This document shows positions 1 to 8,849 of a DNA stretch of 34,372 nt, piece after piece; position 1 is the first letter of the stretch, and every line of letters begins with the position of its first letter. Made by a program: the position numbers and the translations under genes. The notes beneath the pieces were generated by a model that was not told where the DNA came from, searched no databases, and saw only the letters and a list, made by a program, of their open reading frames with translations. Source of the DNA: Chloroflexota bacterium (GTDB lineage Bacteria; Chloroflexota; Anaerolineae; DTLA01); the NCBI GenBank assembly GCA_014360805.1, contig JACIWU010000032.1, positions 1 through 34,372 on the forward strand, in the 5' to 3' direction.

Positions 1-94
1 GCGGGGCTTCGGCTTCGCCGGTTCCCGCGGAGGCCGACGCGGACAAACCGGCGCCGCTCTTCCCGCCGCCTTGCGAATCCTTCTCAATGGGCAT
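1..94 (-). CDS. N-terminal fragment of an unknown protein, cut by the window edge
   Basis: An open frame starts at ATG 94-92 and runs off the left edge without a stop, giving 31 residues that begin MPIEKDSQGGGKSGAG and continue rich in Ala, Ser, Gly and Glu. A Shine-Dalgarno AAAGGAG lies 7 bases before the ATG. The start is 17 bases downstream of the prfB stop on the same strand, so the gene probably belongs to the ftsY-prfB operon. The low-complexity beginning looks like a flexible N-terminal tail. No family can be named from this fragment. Confidence 0.5.
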   Translation of the reverse strand, partial: MPIEKDSQGGGKSGAGLSASASAGTGEAEAP

Positions 95-111
95 CTCGGA
101 ACTCCTTTCGT

Positions 112-1228
112 TTATGGTGTCCCGGCGGGTTCGGCGATGCTCTGCTTCAAGTACGCGATCATCAGGTCGGTGATGTCTCCGTCCAGGACGCTGTCCACGT
201 TGCCGACTTCAGCCTCGGTGCGGTGATCCTTCACCATGTGGTAGGGGTGGAGGACGTAGGAGCGGATTTGGTTGCCCCAGCCGGCTTCCACATGCTTGCC
301 CTTGAGGCGTGCCTGCTCCTCTTCGCGCTTCTGCATCTCCATGTCCCAAAGGCGCGCGCGAAGGATGCGCATGGCGACTTCTTTGTTCTGCAACTGTGAG
401 CGCTCGTTCTGGCACGACGCGACGATGCCGGTCGGCAGATGGGTGATCCGCACGGCGGTGGAGTTCTTCTGCACGTTCTGGCCGCCCGCGCCCGAAGACC
501 GGAAGACGTCAATCCGCAGGTCGTCCGGATTGATGTCCACCTCCACGTCCTCGTCCAAATCGGGCATCACCTCCACCAGCGCGAACGACGTGTGCCGACG
601 GTGGGCGGCGTCAAAGGGCGACAGCCGCACCAGGCGGTGGACGCCCTTTTCGGCCTTCAGGTAGCCGTAGGCGTAGTCGCCGGATACGAGGACGGTTGCG
701 CTCTTGATGCCGGCCTCCTCGCCGCGCATGATGTCCAGGACTTCGGTCTTGAACCCCTGGCGCTCGGCCCAGCGCAGGTACATGCGCAAGAGCATCTGCG
801 CCCAGTCCTGGGAGTCGGTGCCGCCAGCGCCCGCGTGGACGGACAGCAAGGCGTCGGATCGGTCGTATTCGCCGGAGAACAGCAGCAGGAACTCCTTGCG
901 TTCCAGGCTCTGCGCAAGGCGGTCGGCTTCTTCAGCCACCTGGCGCATGGTGGTTTCATCCCCGTCTTCCGCGGCCAGTTCGTAGAGGCCGAGCAGGTCG
1001 GCGGCATGGGATTCCGCATAGCGCCACCATGCGGTTTCCTCCCGCAGGTCGTTCAGTCGCTGCATCTTCCTCTTGGCGGCGATGGGGTCGTCCCAGAAGT
1101 CGGGCGCTTCAGACTCCTTGTTGAGTTGCGCGATCTCCCTCTCTTTGCCTTCTATGTCAAAGACGCTCCATGAGTTCATGGATGCGCCGGGACATGTCGC
1201 TCAGTTTGGATTTCAAGTCTTCCATCAT
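112..1228 (-). CDS. prfB: peptide chain release factor 2 (RF2), expressed by programmed +1 frameshift
   Basis: RF2 recognises UGA and UAA stop codons and triggers peptide release on the ribosome. The gene is in two frames. Frame 1 starts at ATG 1228 (GGAG 8 bases upstream; a second ATG follows directly) and gives 23 residues, MMEDLKSKLSDMSRRIHELM then ERL, to CTT followed by TGA at 1159-1157. After a +1 shift the frame continues from GAC 1158 for 348 residues, 371 in total, the normal RF2 length. The GGQ peptidyl-hydrolysis motif (GAGGQ) and the RF2-type SPF stop-recognition motif (VRLSPFDAAHRR) are present. Reading only the downstream frame from ATG 1179 gives a protein lacking the conserved N-terminal helix, so I reject that start. 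It lies 48 bases downstream of ftsY on the same strand. Confidence 0.95.
1156..1169 (-). promoter_or_regulatory. prfB programmed +1 frameshift site
   Basis: Read on the minus strand the site is GGAG CGT CTT TGA C. It has the canonical slippery CTT-TGA-C heptamer, with an internal Shine-Dalgarno-like GGAG three bases upstream of CTT. When RF2 is scarce the ribosome slips +1 on CUU and bypasses the UGA, which autoregulates RF2. Zero-frame and +1-frame coding sequence on both sides both read as RF2. Confidence 0.93.
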
Positions 1229-1276
1229 CGGATTCACTCCTGGTTCCAGTCTATAATGGGTCGTCTCGGTCTCATC

Positions 1277-2194
1277 CTATGCCGTCGTGTCGGCGAAAAG
1301 GCCATTCACGAACCGCTCGGGGTCAAAGGTGGCAAAGTCGTCGGGCTTTTCGCCCAGGCCGACGAACCGCACCGGCAGGCCCAACTCCGTGGCGATGCTG
1401 AGGACGACGCCCCCCTTGGCCGTGCCGTCCAGTTTGGCCACGATGACGCCGGTAACGTCCACGGCTTCCTTGAAGTGCCTGGCCTGGGCCAGGGCGTTCT
1501 GGCCCGTCGTTGCGTCCAACACCAGCAGGGTCTCGTGGGGGGCCTGGTGCACCTGCTTGGCGGCGACGCCGCGTATCTTGCGCAGTTCGTCCATCAAGTT
1601 GTGCTTGGTGTGCAGTCGGCCTGCCGTGTCCACGATGAGCATGTCGGCTCCGCGCGAGCGGCACGCCTGTATGGCGTCAAACACCACGGCGCCCGGGTCG
1701 CTTCCGGGTTGCTGGGCGATGACCTCCACGCCGAGGCGCTGCCCCCAGATTTTCAGTTGGTCAATGGCAGCGGCGCGGAACGTGTCGGCGGCGGCCAGGA
1801 TCACCTTGCGCCCGCGCAACTGGTAGTAGCGCCCGAGTTTGGCGATGCTGGTCGTCTTCCCCGAACCGTTCACGCCCACGATGAGGATCACCGTCAGGAG
1901 ACGGCCGTCGTCGTTCAGGGGCGTGGTGGGGACGAGGCCACGCGCCATTTCCGCCTTCAGCAGGCGCAGGACATCTTGCCGCGTGCGCGCTCCCTGCGCC
2001 CTGGCCTGCGACTGCACGCGCGCCAGGATGTCCGAGGTTGCGGGAAGCCCGACGTCTGCCTGGATGAGCAGCGCCTCCAGTTCTTCCCACAGGTCGGCGG
2101 TGATGTCGCCGCCGCGCAGCAGCGCGCCGACGCGGGTGAAGATGCTCTGTCGGGTTTTGGCCAATCCCTGTGTCCACAGCGTTTCGCCGGCCAC
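1277..2194 (-). CDS. ftsY: signal recognition particle receptor FtsY
   Basis: This is the SRP-family GTPase that receives ribosome-SRP complexes at the membrane for co-translational insertion. The 305-residue protein has an N-terminal helical N domain (about 1-95) and a G domain with P-loop GVNGSGKTT, the [11 protein letters not shown] insertion-box motif, DTAGRL (G3), TKLD-type [10 protein letters not shown] (G4) and the C-terminal [18 protein letters not shown] signature. It lacks the long acidic A domain of E. coli FtsY, as is usual outside Proteobacteria. The start is GTG 2194 with GGAGG five bases upstream. A strong promoter lies just upstream and prfB follows. Confidence 0.95.
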   Translation of the reverse strand: MAGETLWTQGLAKTRQSIFTRVGALLRGGDITADLWEELEALLIQADVGLPATSDILARVQSQARAQGARTRQDVLRLLKAEMARGLVPTTPLNDDGRLLTVILIVGVNGSGKTTSIAKLGRYYQLRGRKVILAAADTFRAAAIDQLKIWGQRLGVEVIAQQPGSDPGAVVFDAIQACRSRGADMLIVDTAGRLHTKHNLMDELRKIRGVAAKQVHQAPHETLLVLDATTGQNALAQARHFKEAVDVTGVIVAKLDGTAKGGVVLSIATELGLPVRFVGLGEKPDDFATFDPERFVNGLFADTTA

Positions 2195-2229
2195 ACAGAC
2201 CTCCGTAACCGAATGTTTTTCCTACAAAC

Positions 2230-2257
2230 ATTATAAGGCAATCGGCGCGGCTGGCAA
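2230..2257 (-). promoter_or_regulatory. promoter for the ftsY-prfB operon
   Basis: On the minus strand the -35 TTGCCA (2257-2252), a 16-bp spacer and a perfect -10 TATAAT (2235-2230) form a sigma70-type promoter about 36 bp before the ftsY GTG. Confidence 0.7.
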
Positions 2258-2324
2258 AGTCCGGCGGAAGGGAGACGGGAGCGCTGGCGGTCAGAAAACA
2301 CGCGGGCGAAAGGCATGGGCTGGG

Positions 2325-2735
2325 CTAGGAGGTGGAGTCGGAAAGCCGAAGGATGCGGAAACCGTCGGCGCTGGAGGGCATCCGGTTGCGGCGGATCATG
2401 GCGCGGATGCGCGCTTGCAGTTCGCTCGGTTGGATGTCGGCCGGAACTACCACGTCGGCCCCGGCCTGCAGGCCCTCTACGACGGCCCGACTCGTGGCGT
2501 CGTAGGTGATGAGGATGATGGGGATGCTCGTCTGCGCCCGAGCGGCCCTGCACGCTGCGCCGTCGTCCTTCCGCCAGCCAGCGACGAGGATCAGGTCGTC
2601 GTCGTGCGAAATCTCATCCGCGGCAGATGTCCAGCGCAGGCCGAAGAAGGGAGCCAAGGCTTCGCTGAAACGGGAAGCCGCTCCCTCCGACGGAGCAAAC
2701 ACGCAGATGGTAGCCCTGGGCGGTATCACAGGCAC
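2325..2735 (-). CDS. degenerate response-regulator receiver domain protein
   Basis: A single-domain protein of about 136 residues. Its second half (SIPIILITYDATSRAVVEGL followed by QAGADVVVPADIQPSELQARI) has the alpha4-beta5-alpha5 pattern of a CheY-like receiver. The usual landmarks are missing or altered. Beta1 (ATICVFAPSEG) has no acidic pair, the beta3 region DDLILVAGW has no obvious phosphoacceptor Asp, and the conserved Lys of beta5 is absent. It may therefore be a non-phosphorylated pseudo-receiver. I chose GTG 2735 (or GTG 2729), preceded by AAGG, because the frame further upstream runs into AT-rich promoter DNA. The gene points away from the surface-protein gene at 3035. Its partner is unknown. 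Confidence 0.6.
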   Translation of the reverse strand: MPVIPPRATICVFAPSEGAASRFSEALAPFFGLRWTSAADEISHDDDLILVAGWRKDDGAACRAARAQTSIPIILITYDATSRAVVEGLQAGADVVVPADIQPSELQARIRAMIRRNRMPSSADGFRILRLSDSTS

Positions 2736-2749
2736 AACCCTTGTGAGAA

Positions 2750-2766
2750 GTACATTGCCATTGTAC
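2750..2766. promoter_or_regulatory. 17-bp near-palindrome, possible operator
   Basis: GTACATTGCCATTGTAC is an interrupted palindrome with 5-bp outer arms, one internal mismatch pair and a further matched pair. It lies 15 bp upstream of the receiver-protein GTG and contains a TACAAT that could act as a minus-strand -10. No -35 is convincing. The role is inferred from position only. Confidence 0.3.
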
Positions 2767-2825
2767 GCGATCCATCGGCCTTTAGGGATAGATTTCGGTT
2801 GGAGAATAGTTTGAAAATGGTTAGA

Positions 2826-2847
2826 GTTTGCGTAAACAGGCGCAAAC
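2826..2847. promoter_or_regulatory. inverted repeat upstream of the surface-protein promoter
   Basis: The arms GTTTGCG and CGCAAAC are perfectly complementary and separated by 8 bp. They end 3 bp before the -35 of the plus-strand promoter at 2851, a usual place for an activator or repressor site. No cognate regulator is identified. Confidence 0.35.
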
Positions 2848-2850
2848 CTA

Positions 2851-2879
2851 TAGACAAGGGTTTGCAATCCGTTTAGAAT
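2851..2879 (+). promoter_or_regulatory. promoter for the thioester-domain surface protein
   Basis: TAGACA (5 of 6 to consensus) and TAGAAT (5 of 6) are separated by 17 bp. Transcription would begin near 2886, giving a leader of about 150 bases before the ATG at 3035. Confidence 0.5.
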
Positions 2880-3034
2880 GTGAGTGATAAGGTAGGATTG
2901 CGGAAGCCACTCATTCCCCCCCAAAAGGAACAGAGGTGGTTCGGTTTGTCTTATCTAGGAGTTTCTGCTTGCAGGCCGACCTCCCTCCGTTCATGATCTG
3001 TCGTTTTGATTCACATGCATGAGGAGGAGACGGC

Positions 3035-6000
3035 ATGGTGAGCAAGAGGTTCCACATTTCCCGAGGCATTCTTCTGATTGTTACGTTAGCCGCCATTGCT
3101 GCGGTCGCGGTGCCTTTGGCCCTGCGAGCATCCACGGCGACGCCAACCGGCACCAAGACGGGGCAGGCGCTCTATGTGGACTGCCTGTCTGGAAATTACT
3201 GGGCAGGCACGTTCAATGCGACCATAGAGGGTGCCGTGAGCGAGGTCTACTGCATTGATACGAATCACAGCATCTGTTACAACCAGACGTATCAGCAGGG
3301 GCCGAACCTGGTGGACGGGCGAGTTGTGTGGATTCTCAACAACTTCTACCCGACCGTGCCCGGGCAGCCGAGCGATCTGAGCACCGCGAAGGATCGGGCA
3401 TCGGCGGTGCAACTGGCCATCTGGCACTTCACCGATGGCTGCAACTTCCCGGATACGGGAAACGGCACGATCAAGGGCGAAGCGTGGGACATCATTGAGG
3501 CCGCGCAGAATCAGTCAGTGCCTCATACCCCAACCACGCTGACGTTGACGCCTTCCTCGGCGACGAACTACCTTCCCCAGGCCACTACGCACACCGTTAC
3601 GGCCGAACTGAAGGACGAGACCGGCGCTCTGATGGATGGCTACGTGGTGAACTTCACCGTGAAGCGTGATGGAGCAACCATCGCCAGTGGCTCCAGCACG
3701 ACGGGGAGCGCAGGCTCGGGCAAGGCCTCCTTCACCTACACGAACCCGGGCGGGTCGGGCCAGGACACCATCACGGCGGAGGTGTCCTACGTCATTCCCG
3801 CGGGGCTTAACTGGTTCCGCGAGGGATGCCAACGCCTCATCATGGCGAAGCAGACGCCGGGGAAAGTAACGGCCCAGGCGACCAAGAACTGGTGGGACCG
3901 GAGTTCCCTGGTGTTCATTGACCAGGGCAACGACTGCGAGGTGGTTTGGGCTACCATCAAGAACGACGGCAGCGGCGATATGCTGTCTGCCACTCAGTGG
4001 AAACTCTACTATTCTGCGTCGGGCGATCCTAAGAACGGCACGGCGGTCGCCAGCGGCACACTTGGGCCTCTGGCTTCCGGTGAGTCTACTACGATCACCG
4101 TACCCGTTTCCCAGGCCGGAAATTACATCTTTTGGGCCGCGCAAATCCCCGGCCATCCTGGGACGGGCGTTCTGTGGTCTCAGCAGATCGTCTTTGTGAT
4201 CTGCCCGCCGTGCGATGTGGAGGTTACCATCAACGGCGGCGAACTGAACTGCAACACCTCCTCCGTTCTGCTGACGGCGAATGTTACGGGCGGGACCGCG
4301 CCCTTCACGTACCAGTGGTACAAGGACGGGGCGGCCATCAGTGGAGCGACGGGAAGCACCTACACGGCCACAAGCGTTGGCACCTACAAGGTCAAGGTGG
4401 TGGACAAGTACGGCTGCGAGGACATGTCCAACGAGGCTGAGGTTACCTCGGTGCCGGACCCGGATGTGAGCGTAACGCCCACGAGCGGTACCTTGACATG
4501 CACGGTGCGGCAATTGCTGCTGACGGCGAGCGTAACGGGTGGCGAAGGGCCGTTCACATATCAGTGGTACAAGAACGGGGTGGCCATCAGCGGTGCGACG
4601 GGTGGCACGTACACGGTGAAGTCGGCCGGGACGTACAAGGTTCGCGTAACGGATGTGAACGGTTGCTGGGACGATTCCAATGAGGTGGAGATCGGGTACG
4701 ACTACGGCGTGCAGGTTTCAGGGCACAAGTACGATGCCGACACCATGGAACCGATAGAAGGGTGGAACATCTACATTCGGAAGACGGTGGGCGGCGCGAA
4801 CCTGTACAGCACGACGACGGATGAGAATGGGTACTACTCGTTCACGGGCATCACGCAGTGCAATCAGGCGCTGTGGGTGGTGGAGGAGCAGCGAGCGGGA
4901 TGGCAGTATGTGGGGTACTACTACAAGGAGATCAACCTGACGTGTCCGCCGAGCGGGACATCGGCGGGGCAGGAGGTTGAGCCGGATCGGCAGGATCCGA
5001 ACTGTCCACCCGCGCAATGCAGTTGGACGGTGGACTTCAAGAACCGGCGCGTTTGCCCGACGGTGAGCGTAACGCCGACGTCGGGTGAGTTGAACTGCAA
5101 CGTCTCGTCGGTGCTGCTGACAGCGAATGTCAGTGGTGGAGTGGGGCCGTACACGTACCAGTGGTACAAGGATGGGGCGGCCATCAGCGGAGCCACGGGC
5201 AGCACGTACAGCGCGACGAGCGCCGGGACGTACTACGTTCGGGTAGGTGATGGGCCATATTGCGATGTGAAGTCCAACGATTCGGTGGTAACCTCGGTGC
5301 CTGACCCGGAGGTGTCGGTAACGCCGACGGGTGGGGAGTTGAACTGCGACGTGAGTTCGGTGCTCCTCACGGCGAGCGTAACGGGAGGCGAAGGGCCGTT
5401 CACGTACCAGTGGTACAAGGACGGGGCGGCCATCAGCGGTGCGACCAATGACACGTACAACGCCACGAGCGCCGGGACCTACAGCGTGGTCGTTACGGAC
5501 CACAACGGGTGCACGGACACGTCGGCGGATGTGGTGGTAACCTCGGTGCCCGACCCGGAGGTGAGCGTAACGCCGACGGGTGGGGAGTTGAACTGCGACG
5601 TGAGTTCGGTGCTCCTGACGGCGAGCGTAACGGGAGGCGAAGGGCCGTACACGTACCAGTGGTACAAGGACGGGGCGGCCATCAGCGGTGCGACGAACAG
5701 CACGTACAACGCCACGTCGGCTGGGACGTACAAGGTCGTGGTTACGGACCACAACGGGTGCACGGACGACTCCAACGAGGTGGAGGTAACCTCGGTGCCC
5801 GACCCGGAGGTTTGGGTAACGCCGACGGGCGGGGAGTTGAACTGCAACGTGTCGTCGGTGCTCCTGACGGCGAGCGTAACGGGCGGCGAAGGGCCGTACA
5901 CGTACCAGTGGTACAAGGATGGGGTGGCCATCAGCGGAGCCACCAATAGCACGTACAACGCCACGAGCGCCGGGACGTACAAAGTCGTGGTTACGGACCA

Positions 6001-8824
6001 CAACGGGTGCACGGACACGTCGGCGGATGTGGTAGTGGTGTCGGTGCCTGACCCGGAGGTGAGCGTAACGCCGACGGGTGGGGAGTTGAACTGCGACGTG
6101 AGTTCGGTTCTCCTGACGGCGAGCGTAACGGGCGGCGAAGGGCCGTACACGTACCAGTGGTACAAGGATGGGGCGGCCATCAGCGGAGCGACTTCCAGCA
6201 CGTACAGCGCGACGTCGGCGGGGACATACAGCGTGGTGGTTACGGACCACAACGGGTGCACGGATGACTCCAACGAGGTGGAGGTTACCTCGGTGCCGGA
6301 TCCGGAGGTATCGGTAACGCCGACGGGCGGGGAGTTGAACTGCAACGTGTCGTCGGTGCTGCTGACGGCGACATTGAGCGGCGGCGAGGCGAACTTCACG
6401 TACTTCTGGTATCGCAATGACGTCCTCGTGGCCACTCACGGCCCGACATCGCTGACCACGGACACGTATCTCGCCACTGCCGCAGGCACCTACCATGTGG
6501 TCGTGGTGGACAACAATCAGTGCGAAGACGTCTCGGAGCCTGCGCCGGTGGTGTACGTGCCGCCGCCGCAGATTGTCCTGACCAAGAGCGTGGATCAATG
6601 CGAGGGTACCGCCGTCTTCACCGTAACGCGGGTCTCCGGCGGCGAGCCTCCGTACTACTTCGCCTGGGATGTCAACGGCGACGGCGTGTACAGCGAGTTC
6701 CCGCGGCAGACGGTCATCACCATCACCGGTCATGCCAAGGCCGGCACGGTGGCCGTGCGCCTGTTTGACAACAACGACTGCATGGATCAGGCAAGCACGA
6801 CCTACGCCATCAACGACGAACTGGCCGTAGAGGCGGAGATCGTCTCGCTGCCGGACTGCACGGGCGAAGCCTGCTTCACGGCGGTGGCCACCGGCGGCGC
6901 GGCCCCTTATACCTACGAGTGGGATCTGGACAACGACGGCGAGTACGACGACTACAACGGCCAGAGCCCATGTCGGGTCTTCCCCGATGCGGGGTCCTAC
7001 ATCGTTCGCGTGAAGGTTACGGACGCTAGCGGCTGCACGGCATACGACACGCTGTCGTTTGAACTGCACGGGTGCAACGGCGAACTGGAGGTGGCGTTTG
7101 ACGCGGATATTGAGGTCTGCGACCTGAACGCAACCTTCTACCTCACCGTAACGAACACCGGCACCTGCGGCAGTTTCCAGGACATCGTCATCACGATAGA
7201 GGCGGTAGAAGGCGCGGGGTACATCGCCGACATTCTGCCGTATGTCTGGAATGTGGGCGACCTGCCGGCGGGCGAAAGCCGCAGCGTGATGGTGGCGGTG
7301 AGTTTCAACGCCCTGTGGGACACGGTTCCTGCGGGCACGGTAACTCGCCTGCGCGCCCGCGTTACCGCCGAGAATTGCAACGGGCCGGTTACCATCGGCG
7401 TGGAAGACACGGTTACCGCGACTCGTCCGCCTGAGCCGCCGGACGCCTATGAGGTGGACAACACCAGCGGCCAGGCCAAGTTCATCTCCGTGGACGGGAC
7501 GCCGCAACTGCACAGTCTCCACGAGGAGCCTGACGTGGACTGGATCAAGTTCAACGCGACGGCGGGCAACGAGTACGTCATCACGACCTTTGACCTGTCG
7601 CGTCTTGTGGACACCATCATTGAACTGTACGGGCCTGACATGACGTTGCTGGCCACGAACGACGACTTTGGCGGAGGCAAAGGCTCGCAGATCGCCTGGA
7701 TCGCCGAAACTTCGGGCACGTACTACGTCAAGATACGGCCCAAGTATCCCGAACTGTGTGGCTGCGAGAACCAGTACAAGGTCAAGGTGGAGGAGTTCAA
7801 GCAGCAGTTGGAGTGCCCGTGCCCAGAGTGGATCGTGTTCCACAGCGACCGCGACGGCAACTGGGAACTGTACCGGCTGGATGCGGCGGGCGGCGCGCCT
7901 GTACGCCTGACCAATGACCCGGCGATAGACATGGCGCCGACTCGCTCCTCGGACGCGGTCTGGATCGCCTTCCAGACGAACCGCAATGGCCTGTGGGACA
8001 TCTACAAGGTGGATGCGCTCGGGGAGAACCTGACGCAACTGACGGCCAACGCGGGCAACAACTTGGACCCGATGTGGTCAACGCCGTGCGGAAGCGAGCA
8101 GATTGCGTTCCAGTCCGACCGCGATGGGAACTGGGAAATCTACATCATGGACGGCAACGGGAACGGGCAGATGCGCCTGACCGATGACCCCGCCCCGGAT
8201 GAGGATCCGTTCTGGTCGCCGGACGGCATGTACATCGCCTTCCAGTCCGGGCGCAACGGCAACTGGGACATCTACGTGGTGGATGTAACGGGCACGGACT
8301 TGATCCAGTTGACCAATGACCCGGCGGACGAGGTTGACCCCGTGTGGTCGCCGGACGGGCAGTACATCGCCTTCCGCTCCAACCGCGATGGCGAGTGGCA
8401 CACCTACGTGATGCCGGCGGCGGGCGGCGATGCGGTCAAGGTCAGCGGCGCGGGCAACAATCTCAATGCGGTGTGGTCGCCCGACAGCCAGTGGCTCGCG
8501 TACCAGTCCGACCGCGACGGGCAGAGCGAAATCTACGCGGTGAACATCCTGACGCTGCTGGAGACGCGCGTTACGGACAATGCGGCCACAGACGAAGCGC
8601 CGACCTGGTCTTGCGACAGCCAGCATATCGTGTTCCACACGAATCGCGACGGGAACTGGGAACTCTACATGACCGACATCCTGGACACGAGCGCGCTGGT
8701 GCGGCTGACCGATGACCCGCACGTGGATGCGTACCCGATGTGGAATCCGCCGTCGGAGGACGGGAGCCGCATGGGTATCGGGCGACTCTACAGGAATCGC
8801 GTGCACATCCCGATAGGTCATTAG
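3035..8824 (+). CDS. giant secreted surface protein: thioester domain, Ig-like repeats, PPC domain, TolB-type propeller
   Basis: The protein has 1929 residues and starts at ATG 3035 after a strong GGAGGAG. Domains in order: signal peptide (about 1-33); a TQXA/TED-like domain (about 38-160) with Cys73 in VYCIDTN and Gln126 in VQLAIWHF, the pattern of an internal Cys-Gln thioester; an invasin-like Ig domain (about 165-255); a further beta region (to 390); two Ig-like repeats (394-559); a CnaB/SdrD-like domain (about 553-670, GHKYDAD to DENGYYSF); six more Ig-like repeats (676-1175), most with two Cys; two PKD-like domains (1176-1348); a CARDB-like domain; a pre-peptidase C-terminal (PPC) domain (about 1470-1590); and seven PD40/TolB repeats of the [10 protein letters not shown] type (about 1595-1915). 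No sortase, PEP-CTERM or type IX tail is visible. The inferred role is adhesion or polymer binding at the cell surface. Confidence 0.85.
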   Translation: MVSKRFHISRGILLIVTLAAIAAVAVPLALRASTATPTGTKTGQALYVDCLSGNYWAGTFNATIEGAVSEVYCIDTNHSICYNQTYQQGPNLVDGRVVWILNNFYPTVPGQPSDLSTAKDRASAVQLAIWHFTDGCNFPDTGNGTIKGEAWDIIEAAQNQSVPHTPTTLTLTPSSATNYLPQATTHTVTAELKDETGALMDGYVVNFTVKRDGATIASGSSTTGSAGSGKASFTYTNPGGSGQDTITAEVSYVIPAGLNWFREGCQRLIMAKQTPGKVTAQATKNWWDRSSLVFIDQGNDCEVVWATIKNDGSGDMLSATQWKLYYSASGDPKNGTAVASGTLGPLASGESTTITVPVSQAGNYIFWAAQIPGHPGTGVLWSQQIVFVICPPCDVEVTINGGELNCNTSSVLLTANVTGGTAPFTYQWYKDGAAISGATGSTYTATSVGTYKVKVVDKYGCEDMSNEAEVTSVPDPDVSVTPTSGTLTCTVRQLLLTASVTGGEGPFTYQWYKNGVAISGATGGTYTVKSAGTYKVRVTDVNGCWDDSNEVEIGYDYGVQVSGHKYDADTMEPIEGWNIYIRKTVGGANLYSTTTDENGYYSFTGITQCNQALWVVEEQRAGWQYVGYYYKEINLTCPPSGTSAGQEVEPDRQDPNCPPAQCSWTVDFKNRRVCPTVSVTPTSGELNCNVSSVLLTANVSGGVGPYTYQWYKDGAAISGATGSTYSATSAGTYYVRVGDGPYCDVKSNDSVVTSVPDPEVSVTPTGGELNCDVSSVLLTASVTGGEGPFTYQWYKDGAAISGATNDTYNATSAGTYSVVVTDHNGCTDTSADVVVTSVPDPEVSVTPTGGELNCDVSSVLLTASVTGGEGPYTYQWYKDGAAISGATNSTYNATSAGTYKVVVTDHNGCTDDSNEVEVTSVPDPEVWVTPTGGELNCNVSSVLLTASVTGGEGPYTYQWYKDGVAISGATNSTYNATSAGTYKVVVTDHNGCTDTSADVVVVSVPDPEVSVTPTGGELNCDVSSVLLTASVTGGEGPYTYQWYKDGAAISGATSSTYSATSAGTYSVVVTDHNGCTDDSNEVEVTSVPDPEVSVTPTGGELNCNVSSVLLTATLSGGEANFTYFWYRNDVLVATHGPTSLTTDTYLATAAGTYHVVVVDNNQCEDVSEPAPVVYVPPPQIVLTKSVDQCEGTAVFTVTRVSGGEPPYYFAWDVNGDGVYSEFPRQTVITITGHAKAGTVAVRLFDNNDCMDQASTTYAINDELAVEAEIVSLPDCTGEACFTAVATGGAAPYTYEWDLDNDGEYDDYNGQSPCRVFPDAGSYIVRVKVTDASGCTAYDTLSFELHGCNGELEVAFDADIEVCDLNATFYLTVTNTGTCGSFQDIVITIEAVEGAGYIADILPYVWNVGDLPAGESRSVMVAVSFNALWDTVPAGTVTRLRARVTAENCNGPVTIGVEDTVTATRPPEPPDAYEVDNTSGQAKFISVDGTPQLHSLHEEPDVDWIKFNATAGNEYVITTFDLSRLVDTIIELYGPDMTLLATNDDFGGGKGSQIAWIAETSGTYYVKIRPKYPELCGCENQYKVKVEEFKQQLECPCPEWIVFHSDRDGNWELYRLDAAGGAPVRLTNDPAIDMAPTRSSDAVWIAFQTNRNGLWDIYKVDALGENLTQLTANAGNNLDPMWSTPCGSEQIAFQSDRDGNWEIYIMDGNGNGQMRLTDDPAPDEDPFWSPDGMYIAFQSGRNGNWDIYVVDVTGTDLIQLTNDPADEVDPVWSPDGQYIAFRSNRDGEWHTYVMPAAGGDAVKVSGAGNNLNAVWSPDSQWLAYQSDRDGQSEIYAVNILTLLETRVTDNAATDEAPTWSCDSQHIVFHTNRDGNWELYMTDILDTSALVRLTDDPHVDAYPMWNPPSEDGSRMGIGRLYRNRVHIPIGH
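4214..4961 (+). repeat. first two copies of the 249-bp Ig-like coding repeat
   Basis: Units begin at 4214 and 4463, exactly 249 bp (83 codons) apart. Each encodes an Ig/PKD-like domain with the FTYQWYK core. These copies are more diverged in DNA than the later block and are separated from it by the CnaB/SdrD-like domain. Confidence 0.7.
5060..6553 (+). repeat. tandem array of six 249-bp coding repeats, four nearly identical
   Basis: Unit boundaries fall at 5060, 5309, 5558, 5807, 6056 and 6305, each exactly 249 bp apart. The units starting at 5309 to 6056 share long stretches of identical DNA (for example ACGTACCAGTGGTACAAGGA), pointing to recent duplication or gene conversion. The last unit is diverged and slightly longer. 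Each unit encodes one Ig-like domain of 83 residues with a Cys in ELNC and another in NGC, probably a disulfide. Confidence 0.9.
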
Positions 8825-8849
8825 GGCAGTCCGGAATCTGCTTCCCCTG

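Noticed and set aside
1073-2236. 387-codon plus-strand frame
   Set aside because: It is antisense to ftsY and the prfB frameshift region, both unmistakable on the minus strand.
2736-2924. N-terminal extension of the receiver protein to 2924
   Set aside because: The extension crosses AT-rich DNA with palindromes and the divergent promoter at 2851, and has no receiver-like sequence.
5060-6553. Repeat array considered as CRISPR
   Set aside because: Units are 249 bp, coding, in frame and without spacers.
4718-8038. 1106-codon open frame on the minus strand
   Set aside because: It is antisense to the repeat-rich surface-protein gene and has Arg/Val-rich repeats that mirror the sense repeats. 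Signal peptide, domains and ribosome site all support the plus strand.
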